A stretch of 7,689 nt of DNA from DATDOO01 sp035293245 (GCA_035293245.1 DATDOO010000083.1:1-7689), one strand, 5' to 3'. Positions 1 through 6,199 are shown, counted from the first letter of the stretch. The notes: generated from the letters alone by a model not told the origin. Numbers and translations: made by a program.

Positions 1-1
1 G

Positions 2-268
2 CTATTCGCCCTGGTCGCGACCGTGTTGCTGGTTTATCTGTTCGTGCGCGCAAGTCGGTATTTGGCGATGGCATGCGCGGTCGTTTCGGCGGTTGGGATG
101 ATCGCCGTGTCGATCGCCGCGCTCAGCCTGGCCCTGCCCAATTACAATTTATGCGCCGACGTTGCGCTCTGGCCGGATTGGCCCGATTGGCAGGCATCAA
201 CGTCGAGCGCACCTCCGGCCGCTGCAAATGCGCAAAGAGCACGCCTACCCGGGATCCCGTGTCAGTAG
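2..268 (+). CDS. C-terminal end of a small membrane protein (5' truncated by window edge)
   Basis: The frame is open from the window edge to a TAG at 266-268, giving 88 residues of what must be a longer protein. The visible part contains two closely spaced hydrophobic segments, about residues 1-15 (ending at YLFVRASR) and 22-45 (ending at LALPNYN). They are separated by a short basic turn (RASRY) and followed by a polar tail rich in Ala, Ser and Pro. This is the pattern of an inner-membrane protein with a soluble C-terminus. A VanZ-like or other small multi-pass family is possible, but no diagnostic motif is visible, so I do not assign a family. An internal ATG at 23 could be read as a start, but the hydrophobic frame extends upstream of it, so truncation is more likely. 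There is no visible functional link to the genes downstream. Confidence 0.5.
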   Translation, partial: LFALVATVLLVYLFVRASRYLAMACAVVSAVGMIAVSIAALSLALPNYNLCADVALWPDWPDWQASTSSAPPAAANAQRARLPGIPCQ

Positions 269-290
269 TTGTCGCGCCCCGGAAGTAGGC

Positions 291-304
291 CCGGCTTCGG
301 CCGG
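291..304 (+). other. Short UUCG-tetraloop hairpin between the membrane-protein gene and yaiL
   Basis: The arms CCGGC (291-295) and GCCGG (300-304) enclose a TTCG loop, a very stable RNA tetraloop. It lies 22 nt after the upstream stop codon and 47 nt before the yaiL ATG. No T-tract follows, so it is at best a weak or Rho-assisted terminator, or a leader structure of yaiL. Confidence 0.3.
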
Positions 305-351
305 ACGGTTCACTCGCAGATCAGGCGCCTGAATTGGCGCGCCAGGAAATT

Positions 352-876
352 ATGGGAAACTCATTACTGGATCAGTTGCAAAAGGCCGGCCTGGTCACCG
401 AGAAGCAGGCCAAAAAGGCCAAGAGTGAAAATCGCCGTATCGAGAAGCAGGGCACCGGCGGTGACGCCGGCGGCAAGACTTCGGCGCATGAACTCATGGC
501 TCGGAAAGCCGAACGGGATCGCCAACTGAACCTGGAAAAGACCAAAGAAGCAGAACGAAAGGCGCTCGCGGCGCAAATCAAGCAACTGGTGGAAGCCAAC
601 CGCTTGCCGGCCGACGGCGACGTGCCCTACAACTTCGTGCACGGCAACAAGGTGAAAACCCTGCACATGTCACGGGACATGCACGAACAGATCGTCCAGG
701 GCCGCCTGACCATCGTCGCCTTAGGCCAGCGCTACGAAGTCGTCCCCGCCGCCGTGGCCGAGAAAATCGCCGCCCGCGACGAAGCGTGCGTGGTGGTCAG
801 GCCGGGTCCCGATACGGCAGCCGAAGGCGACGATCCCTATGCAGCCTATAAGGTTCCGGACGATTTGATCTGGTAG
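352..876 (+). CDS. yaiL: YaiL family (DUF2058) nucleoprotein/polysome-associated protein
   Basis: The product is 174 aa, close to the roughly 180 aa of E. coli YaiL. Three family features are visible. The N-terminus reads SLLDQLQKAGLVTEKQAKKA, like E. coli LQEQLLKAGLVTSKKA. A long charged Lys/Glu/Arg-rich stretch follows (about residues 15-80) and is probably helical. The C-terminal signature is DDPYAAYKVPDDLIW, nearly the same as DDPYADFKVPDDLMW in E. coli. The conserved centre, with YNFVHGNKVKTLHM and a GRLTIVALG strand, is also present. I chose the ATG at 352 because AGGAAA sits just upstream (344-349) and the length then fits the family. A TTG at 334 would add six residues (MARQEI) and cannot be excluded. 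The exact biochemical role of the family is unclear; E. coli YaiL has been described as nucleoprotein- or polysome-associated. The gene is probably a single housekeeping unit unrelated to the nitrate cluster. Confidence 0.93.
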   Translation: MGNSLLDQLQKAGLVTEKQAKKAKSENRRIEKQGTGGDAGGKTSAHELMARKAERDRQLNLEKTKEAERKALAAQIKQLVEANRLPADGDVPYNFVHGNKVKTLHMSRDMHEQIVQGRLTIVALGQRYEVVPAAVAEKIAARDEACVVVRPGPDTAAEGDDPYAAYKVPDDLIW

Positions 877-1011
877 GCGGCGAAACCATGCTTTTGGGTG
901 ACTGCCGTGATGCCTGAGTTTCCGTAGGGGAGATTCCTGTCCAAGGCGCCGGCGTACGCACCGCTCGCCACAATCGGCCTTGCAGCCTTTCTCCATACAG
1001 GAACCGGCCAC

Positions 1012-1290
1012 GTGAGCCTGGACTACATCACCCTGGACCGCCTGCGCCAAAACCACCCCGCCTGGCGCTTGCTGCGCTCCGCTGACGGCGAGCTTTCCGC
1101 ACCGCGCCTTCGTCGTCCCCAACGTGCGGGTGATGGCCCAAGCCGATCCGGCCGAGGCGCCGGAAGACGAACTGTTCGGCCTGCGCGGGCGACTGGGCAC
1201 TGACGCCTTCCCCAAGGCGGCGCTGGACTACCTCAACGACTGGGCCGCCAACGACAAGGGCTGGCTGCGCAAGTTTTACCCGCACGGCAA
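1012..1290 (+). pseudogene. jetA: Decayed 5' fragment of a DUF3375 gene (Wadjet JetA, kleisin-like)
   Basis: A GTG at 1012 with a well-placed AGGAA (999-1003) starts MSLDYITLDRLRQNHPAWRL, the typical N-terminus of DUF3375 proteins as I remember them. After Ala-Asp (1081-1086) the homology jumps to the +2 frame. From 1091 it reads SFPHRAFVVPNVRVMAQADP and continues with EDELFGLRGRLGTDAFPK, ALDYLNDWAANDKGWLRKFY. All of these are conserved blocks of the family. Only 4 nt lie between the two halves where family members have about six codons, so a deletion of about 14 bp probably caused the frameshift. The original frame stops at 1201-1203. Similarity ends near 1290 (YPHGKE), after about 95 of the usual roughly 480-500 codons. 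The rest of the gene and jetB, jetC and jetD are absent. JetA is the kleisin-like subunit of an SMC complex that restricts plasmids. This copy cannot make it. Confidence 0.78.
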
Positions 1291-1298
1291 GGAAATCA

Positions 1299-1315
1299 TG
1301 CACCGTCTCGGTCCG
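1299..1315 (+). promoter_or_regulatory. Candidate NtrC enhancer site 1 (weak)
   Basis: TGCACC-GTCTC-GGTCCG matches the NtrC consensus TGCACC-N5-GGTGCA at 10 of 12 fixed positions, with correct half-site spacing. It is centred about 165 nt upstream of the start expected from the sigma-54 promoter at 1448-1463, a usual distance for an enhancer. A short degenerate site can arise by chance, so this is suggestive only. Confidence 0.35.
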
Positions 1316-1379
1316 CATGGTGGATTCTTGAAGAATTACCGAGCGGCCTGCCCGGACATGGAGCAGGAAAGCGCCACGC

Positions 1380-1396
1380 CGCACCAACGCAGGGCG
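1380..1396 (+). promoter_or_regulatory. Candidate NtrC enhancer site 2 (very weak)
   Basis: CGCACC-AACGC-AGGGCG matches TGCACC-N5-GGTGCA at 8 of 12 positions. The left half-site is good and the right half is poor. It is centred about 85 nt upstream of the expected transcription start. It is worth listing only because a better site and a -24/-12 element are nearby. Confidence 0.2.
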
Positions 1397-1447
1397 CCGC
1401 CGCGGAGGATGGTCGCGCAACCACTTGACTGGACTGGAAATTATGCG

Positions 1448-1463
1448 TGGCACGGAAATCGCC
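1448..1463 (+). promoter_or_regulatory. Candidate sigma-54 (-24/-12) promoter for the dmsBC-nasA genes
   Basis: TGGCACG-GAAA-TCGCC matches the RpoN consensus TGGCACG-N4-TTGCW at 10 of 12 fixed positions. The whole -24 block is perfect, and the invariant GG and GC dinucleotides are exactly spaced. The expected transcription start is near 1474, about 25 nt before the ATG at 1499. Nitrogen-assimilation genes are classical RpoN/NtrC targets, which fits the genes downstream. The -12 block has two mismatches, so strength is uncertain. Confidence 0.55.
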
Positions 1464-1498
1464 ATTCTTCTGGCCTAGAAATCGATTTCCCGACCGCC

Positions 1499-3310
1499 AT
1501 GTTTCCAGTACGCAACGAAGAACCCGCCTACGCCTTCATCCCGCCGCCCGACGGCCAGGCGGAAAACCAGTGGGGCAAGCCCGTCCAGACCGTGGACGAA
1601 AGCCACTCGCTGGCGGGCCAGAGCCTGAACATCAACGGCGACACAGCCGTCGGCCCCAATCCCAACCGTTACCAGCAGCACGGTTTCCACTTCAGCGCCG
1701 ACCACTGCATCGGCTGCCACGCCTGCGAGGCGGCCTGCAGCGAGAAGAACGACCTGCCGGCCCACATCAGCTTCCGCTCGGTGGGTTATGTGGAGGGCGG
1801 CAGCTGGCCCGCCTACCGGCGCCTGAACATCTCCATGGCCTGCAACCACTGCGACGACCCGGTCTGCTTGAAAGGCTGCCCGACCCGCGCCTACACCAAG
1901 TTCGCCGAGTACGGCGCGGTGCTGCAGGACCCGGACATCTGCTTCGGCTGCGGCTACTGCACCTGGGTTTGCCCTTACAACGCGCCGCAACTCGATCCGG
2001 TCAAGGGCCAGGTATCCAAGTGCAACATGTGCGTGGACCGCCTGGAAGTGGGCCTCAAGCCCGCCTGCGCGGCGGCGTGCCTGGGCGGGGCGCTGGATTT
2101 CGGCGTCATCGAGACCGCCCCGGAAGGGCGCACGCAGGTGAAACTGGCCATCCCCGGCTTCCCCGACCCCGGCATCACCCACCCCAACATCCGTTTCCAG
2201 CAGACCAAAAGCCTGCCGGCGGAGATGACCCGCCCGGACAGCATGCCGTTGCGTTACGTGCGCGCCGGGGACGGTTACGAGGCGAAGGTGGCGGAGCGGG
2301 CGGTCGCACCAGGCTGGAACCTGAAAAAGCTCCGTTCGCGGGAAGATCCGCTGGTGGTGTTCACCTTGATTTCCCAAGGCGTGGTGGGCGCGTTTCTGAC
2401 TCTGTTCCTAGGGCCGCTGCTGGGGCTGGATACGCTCTCGCCCGCAGCGCACCCTTACACTTACGGCGGGCTGCTGTTCGTTCTGCTGGGGCTGCAAACT
2501 TTCGCCCTTGTGCTGTCCACCCTGCACTTGGGCAAGCCGCAGCGCTTCTACCGCGCCTTCAACAACCTGAAGTTCTCGCCGGTGAGCCGCGAGGTGGCGG
2601 CGATTTCCGTCTTTTACGGCGCTTTGGCGGGCTATGCCCTGCTGACCGTCTTCCCGCTCGCCTTCCTGCCCGACGGCACGCACCTCCTGGCCGGCTGGGG
2701 CGCGGCGCTCACGGGGCCGGCGGCGTTGTACGCCATGTACCGCATTTACCGCATCGAAGCCCGGCCGTTCTGGGACCATTGGCAGACGGCCACCAGTTTC
2801 TGCGGCAGCATGCTGGCCTTGGGGCCGCTGGCCGTGGGGCTGGTTTATGCCGGAAGCCTTGCGGCCCAGAGTCTGCCTTTCGCCGACCTGCTGGCGGCGC
2901 TGGCCTGGCCGATGGCGGTAGGACTGGCTCTGGAGGGACTGGGGCTGTTGGCCCACGCCAAATACCTGGAACGGCGCGGCGCCGAGGCGGCTGCTTCCCA
3001 TTTTGAGCAGCGCGGCACTTTCGGCAAGACTTACGTCGCACGCAACGCGGGGCTGGTACTGGGCCTTGCCGGCGTCCTGGTTCTCGGCGGCTTGGAGCTG
3101 GAAGGCTCGGGCGGCTTCGCGGCCTGGCTGATGCTGGCGGCGCTGATCGTGACCACCGCCGTCGTGGGCCGCGCCCTGTTCTACGTGCTGGTCGTCCCCA
3201 CCACCCTGCCGGGTGCCTTCTTCTGGCGCAACCGGGCGTTCCAGGAACACGCCCGCGAAACCGGCCTGGCGGAGTTGCCGCAGGTGGGGGTGTTGCCGGA
3301 GATGCATTGA
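1499..3310 (+). CDS. Fused DmsB-DmsC electron-transfer protein: four [4Fe-4S] clusters plus eight-helix quinol-oxidising anchor
   Basis: The product is 603 aa from the ATG at 1499. Residues 1-60 are a lead-in with a GDTAVGPNPNRYQQHGFHF segment. Residues 66-200 are a DmsB-type ferredoxin domain with 16 cysteines in four groups: C70/73/76/80, C115/118/123/127, C148/151/154/158 and C175/178/190/194. This fits four [4Fe-4S] clusters with no replaced ligand. Residues about 283-575 are a DmsC-type anchor with eight hydrophobic segments. It carries the family motif LHLGKPQRFYRAFNNL (342-357), comparable to LHLGSPMRAF in E. coli DmsC. There is no Tat or Sec signal. The basic loops (after helices 2, 4 and 6, and the C-terminus) all fall on the side of the N-terminal Fe-S domain, so that domain should be cytosolic. 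The partner is most likely the NasA encoded next, receiving electrons from quinol. The frame stays open upstream to 1124 through the jetA relic. I place the start at 1499 because homology begins there and the sigma-54 promoter candidate lies at 1448-1463. No clear Shine-Dalgarno precedes it. Confidence 0.87.
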   Translation: MFPVRNEEPAYAFIPPPDGQAENQWGKPVQTVDESHSLAGQSLNINGDTAVGPNPNRYQQHGFHFSADHCIGCHACEAACSEKNDLPAHISFRSVGYVEGGSWPAYRRLNISMACNHCDDPVCLKGCPTRAYTKFAEYGAVLQDPDICFGCGYCTWVCPYNAPQLDPVKGQVSKCNMCVDRLEVGLKPACAAACLGGALDFGVIETAPEGRTQVKLAIPGFPDPGITHPNIRFQQTKSLPAEMTRPDSMPLRYVRAGDGYEAKVAERAVAPGWNLKKLRSREDPLVVFTLISQGVVGAFLTLFLGPLLGLDTLSPAAHPYTYGGLLFVLLGLQTFALVLSTLHLGKPQRFYRAFNNLKFSPVSREVAAISVFYGALAGYALLTVFPLAFLPDGTHLLAGWGAALTGPAALYAMYRIYRIEARPFWDHWQTATSFCGSMLALGPLAVGLVYAGSLAAQSLPFADLLAALAWPMAVGLALEGLGLLAHAKYLERRGAEAAASHFEQRGTFGKTYVARNAGLVLGLAGVLVLGGLELEGSGGFAAWLMLAALIVTTAVVGRALFYVLVVPTTLPGAFFWRNRAFQEHARETGLAELPQVGVLPEMH

Positions 3311-3356
3311 ATGACGGTGGGGAGCGAGGAACAATAACCCCGAATCCACACCGGTC

Positions 3357-3425
3357 GGTGGGTTACGGTGCGCAAAGAGTAGGGAGATGGCCGTCAGGCT
3401 CATCCCAATGCGCACCTAACCCACC
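3357..3425. repeat. Imperfect palindromic intergenic repeat between dmsBC and nasA
   Basis: The outer arms GGTGGGTTACGGTGCGCA (3357-3374) and TGCGCACCTAACCCACC (3409-3425) are complementary except for one bulged C. Inside, GATGGCC (3386-3392) pairs with GGC-T-CATC (3397-3404) around a GTCA loop, and a GG/CC extension with one bulged A lengthens that inner stem. The element therefore folds almost end to end. Its sequence resembles the dispersed GGTGGGTTA/TAACCCACC palindromes I recall from many bacterial genomes, so it is probably one copy of a multicopy non-coding repeat; that assignment is from memory. It fills most of the 131-nt gap between the two genes and ends 16 nt before the nasA ATG. 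No T-run follows, so it is not an obvious intrinsic terminator, but it could stabilise mRNA or attenuate transcription. Confidence 0.8.
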
Positions 3426-3441
3426 CTACTTGAGTTGAAAA

Positions 3442-6099
3442 ATGAACGAAACGGCCACCGTCAAAACCACCTGCCCATACTGCGGCGTGGGCTGCGGCGT
3501 GCTCGCTTCCGCCCTGCCGGACGGCACGGTGGAAATCAAAGGCGATCCGGAGCATCCGGCCAATTTCGGCCGCCTGTGCTCCAAGGGCTCGGCGCTCGGC
3601 GAGACCGTGGGGCTGGACGGGCGGCTGCTGTATCCCGAAATCGGCGGCGAGCGGGTGGGCTGGAACGCGGCGCTCGACCACGTCGCCGGCCGCTTCAGGG
3701 AAGTCATCGACCAGCATGGCCCGGATGCGGTGGCGTTTTACGTTTCCGGCCAGTTGCTCACCGAGGAGTATTACCTCGCCAACAAGCTGATGAAGGGTTT
3801 CATCGGCTCGGGCAACATCGACACCAATTCCCGCCTGTGCATGTCCTCCAGCGTGGCGGGCTACAAGCGCGCCTTCGGCGAGGACGTGGTGCCCTGCGCT
3901 TACGAAGACCTGGAACGGGCCGACCTGATCGTTTTCGCCGGCTCCAACGCCGCCTGGTGCCATCCGGTGTTGTTCCAGCGCGTCCTGGCGGCGAAAAAGG
4001 CGCGACCGGAATTGAAGCTGGTGTGCATCGATCCGCGCCGCACCGCCACGGCGCAACAGTGCGATCTCCATTTGGCCATCCAGCCCGGTGCGGACGTGTG
4101 GCTGTTCAACGGCCTGCTGGACCACCTGCGCCGCCACGACAAGCTCGACTATACGTTTCTGGAGCGCCACGCGGAGGGCTGGGCGGCTGCATTGGACGCA
4201 GCGCGCGCCTCCGCGCCGTCCATTCCCGCCGTGGCCGCCGCCTGCGGCCTCGCCGAAGCGGACGTGGCGACCTTTTACCAGTGGTTCGCGCGCACGGAAA
4301 AAGCCGTCACCGCCTGGTCCCAGGGCGTGAACCAGTCGTCCACCGGCACGGACAAGGTCAACGCCATCGTCAACGTGCATCTGGCCACCGGACGCATCGG
4401 CAAGCCGGGCATGGGGCCGTTCTCCTTCACCGGCCAGCCCAACGCCATGGGCGGGCGCGAAGTCGGCGGGCTGGCCAACCAGCTGGCCGCCCACCTGGAC
4501 ATCGAAAATCCCGAGCACCGGCAATGGGTGGGTAAATTCTGGAAGGCGTCCAACGTCGCAACCAAGCCAGGTCTCAAGGCGGTGGAACTGTTCGAAGCCG
4601 TGGGCCGAGGCGAGATCAAGGCCCTGTGGGTCATGGCCACCAACCCGGCGGTCAGCCTGCCGGACGTGAACGCGGTGCGCCGGGCGCTCCAGGCATGCGA
4701 ATTCCTGGTGGTGTCGGAATGTGAGGCGCGCACCGACCTGCAACCCTGCGCCCACGTCCGTCTGCCCGCCCTGGGCTGGGGGGAGAAGGACGGCACGGTG
4801 ACCAATTCCGAGCGGCGCATCTCGCGCCAGCGCGCCTTCCTGCCCGCGCCGGGCGATGCAAAACAGGACGCGTGGATCATCGGCGAAGTGGCGCGGCGGC
4901 TGGGCTTCGCCGCCGCTTTTCCCGACGCGGCGCCCTGGGAAGTGTTCTGCGAGCACGCCCGCCTGTCCGGTTTCCGCAACGGCGGGGAGCGGGTGTTCGA
5001 CATTTCGGCGCTGGGCGAACTGACCGCGGAGGACTACGACGCTTTGCTGCCGGCGCAGTGGCCTTTGCCGCAAGGCAAGCCCGAAGGCGCGCCGCTCCGC
5101 TTCGCCGACGGGGATTTCCCGGCAGGCAAGGCGCGCCTTCTGGCGCTCGTTCCCGAAGCACCGCGCCACGCGGTCGACGCAGAATACCCGCTGGTCCTCA
5201 ACACCGGGCGCATCCGCGACCAGTGGCACACCATGACCCGCACCGCGCGCAGCGCCCGCCTCAACCGCCACCTGCCCGAACCGTTCCTGGAAATCCACCC
5301 CAAGGATGCGGTGCGCCACGGCGTCCGGGACGGCGAACTGGCCCGCTTGCAAAGCCGCTGGGGCGAAGCGCAGGCCAGGGTGCGCGTCAGCGCCGACCAG
5401 CGCGTGGGCTCGGTGTTCCTGCCCATGCACTGGAACGACCGCTTCGCCCGCCGCGCCTTGGCCAATGCGCTGGTCAACCCGGTCACCGACCCGGTTTCCG
5501 GAGAACCGGAATCCAAGCACACCCCGCTGCGCGTCGAACCCTGGCGGCCCGCCTGGTACGGCTTTTTGCTGGCGCGGCGCGAACTGGACGTTGCCGAGGC
5601 CGCCTATTGTTCCCGCCGGCGCGACGAGAGCCTCTGGCTGCACGAATTGGCCGGGGAAGCCGCGCCGCAGGACTGGCGGGTCTGGTTGCGCGCCCTTGCC
5701 GCCGGCGAGGGCGGCGAGTGGCTTGACTATCTGGACACTGCCGCCGGGCGCTACCGCGCCGCGCTGCTCAGGGACGGCCGCCTGGAATTGTGCCTGTTCG
5801 TCAGCCCCACGGCGGAACTGCCGCCGCGCGAATGGCTGGCCGGCTTGTTCGTGCACGCCAGCCTGACGCAGCGCGACCGCGCCAGCCTCCTGGCCGGCAA
5901 GCCCGCCAGCGCCGGGGACGATCCGGGCAAGACCGTGTGCGCCTGCTTCAATGTGGGCGAAAACGCGCTGCGCCGCGCCATTGCGGCGCAAGGACTCACC
6001 ACGGTGGAACAGATCGGCGCCTGTCTCAAGGCCGGCAGCAATTGCGGTTCCTGCGTTCCGGAACTGAAACGCTTGCTGGGCGCGGCTGTCGCCGGCTGA
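3442..6099 (+). CDS. nasA: Assimilatory nitrate reductase, molybdopterin catalytic subunit with C-terminal BFD [2Fe-2S] domain
   Basis: The product is 885 aa, close to Klebsiella NasA. It reduces nitrate to nitrite in the cytosol using a bis-MGD molybdenum cofactor. The N-terminus carries the [4Fe-4S] motif CPYCGVGCGV (C11, C14, C18) closed by C46 in RLCSKG, with K48 between the Fe-S cluster and the pterin. The Mo ligand is probably C133 in DTNSRLCMSSSVAGYKR, a signature of the NasA/NarB/NapA group. A molybdopterin-dinucleotide-binding C-terminal domain covers about 580-700 (YPLVLNTGRIRDQWHTMTRT, then SVFLPMHWND). A BFD-like [2Fe-2S] domain closes the protein, with C833, C835, C868 and C871. 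There is no Tat signal, so it is cytosolic. NarB and NapA lack the BFD tail, which favours NasA. The ATG at 3442 has only a weak ribosome site, and the upstream region is the palindromic repeat. The gene is probably co-transcribed with the dmsBC fusion 131 nt upstream. No NasC-type diaphorase gene is visible. Confidence 0.95.
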   Translation: MNETATVKTTCPYCGVGCGVLASALPDGTVEIKGDPEHPANFGRLCSKGSALGETVGLDGRLLYPEIGGERVGWNAALDHVAGRFREVIDQHGPDAVAFYVSGQLLTEEYYLANKLMKGFIGSGNIDTNSRLCMSSSVAGYKRAFGEDVVPCAYEDLERADLIVFAGSNAAWCHPVLFQRVLAAKKARPELKLVCIDPRRTATAQQCDLHLAIQPGADVWLFNGLLDHLRRHDKLDYTFLERHAEGWAAALDAARASAPSIPAVAAACGLAEADVATFYQWFARTEKAVTAWSQGVNQSSTGTDKVNAIVNVHLATGRIGKPGMGPFSFTGQPNAMGGREVGGLANQLAAHLDIENPEHRQWVGKFWKASNVATKPGLKAVELFEAVGRGEIKALWVMATNPAVSLPDVNAVRRALQACEFLVVSECEARTDLQPCAHVRLPALGWGEKDGTVTNSERRISRQRAFLPAPGDAKQDAWIIGEVARRLGFAAAFPDAAPWEVFCEHARLSGFRNGGERVFDISALGELTAEDYDALLPAQWPLPQGKPEGAPLRFADGDFPAGKARLLALVPEAPRHAVDAEYPLVLNTGRIRDQWHTMTRTARSARLNRHLPEPFLEIHPKDAVRHGVRDGELARLQSRWGEAQARVRVSADQRVGSVFLPMHWNDRFARRALANALVNPVTDPVSGEPESKHTPLRVEPWRPAWYGFLLARRELDVAEAAYCSRRRDESLWLHELAGEAAPQDWRVWLRALAAGEGGEWLDYLDTAAGRYRAALLRDGRLELCLFVSPTAELPPREWLAGLFVHASLTQRDRASLLAGKPASAGDDPGKTVCACFNVGENALRRAIAAQGLTTVEQIGACLKAGSNCGSCVPELKRLLGAAVAG

Positions 6100-6108
6100 C
6101 AACAGAAC

Positions 6109-6124
6109 TGGCCCGGATGTTGCA
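6109..6124 (+). promoter_or_regulatory. Sigma-54 (-24/-12) promoter for the porin gene
   Basis: TGGCCCG-GATG-TTGCA matches the RpoN consensus TGGCACG-N4-TTGCW at 11 of 12 fixed positions. The -12 block is complete and the spacing is exact. It begins 9 nt after the nasA stop, in the gap before the porin. The expected transcription start is near 6135, leaving a leader of about 65 nt. Finding a second -24/-12 element in the same cluster strengthens both calls. Confidence 0.68.
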
Positions 6125-6142
6125 AAAACATGAAAACAGCGC

Positions 6143-6158
6143 TTGCCCTTTTGGGCAA
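6143..6158 (+). other. Leader hairpin in the porin mRNA
   Basis: TTGCCC (6143-6148) and GGGCAA (6153-6158) form a perfect 6-bp stem with a TTTT loop. It begins about 8 nt after the start predicted from the sigma-54 promoter and ends about 40 nt before the porin ATG. There is no following T-tract, so it is not a standard terminator of nasA. It could protect the 5' end of the message or be a binding site. It is not the two-hairpin, hexaloop arrangement of NasR/ANTAR antitermination leaders. Confidence 0.4.
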
Positions 6159-6199
6159 TGAGGCGTTGAATTCATGTCAGTCACAACACCGGAGGACCT

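Noticed and set aside
250..259. Perfect 10-bp palindrome CGGGATCCCG
   Set aside because: It lies in the last codons of the upstream membrane-protein gene, with no flanking structure. It is probably chance in GC-rich DNA.
1447..3006. A 519-codon + strand frame overlapping dmsBC
   Set aside because: It is an out-of-frame shadow rich in Arg, Pro and Gly with no recognisable motif; the overlapping frame carries 16 cluster cysteines and eight helices.
5969..5990. Perfect 8-bp inverted repeat (TGCGCCGC-N6-GCGGCGCA) as a possible NtrC site for the porin promoter
   Set aside because: The spacer and half-sites do not fit TGCACC-N5-GGTGCA, and it lies in the codons of the conserved BFD domain, where GC-rich repeats arise easily.
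3442..6099. Alternative reading of the nasA gene as a DmsA- or formate-dehydrogenase-type enzyme because of the DmsBC neighbour
   Set aside because: There is no Tat signal, the NasA-type SRLCMSS Mo-ligand block is present, and the C-terminal BFD [2Fe-2S] domain is typical of NasA and absent from DmsA.
3400..6102. A 900-codon open frame on the minus strand across nasA
   Set aside because: It is the antisense shadow of a GC-rich gene. Its translation is low-complexity Gly/Ala/Arg/Gln with no domain, while the + strand encodes a complete NasA with all ligand residues.
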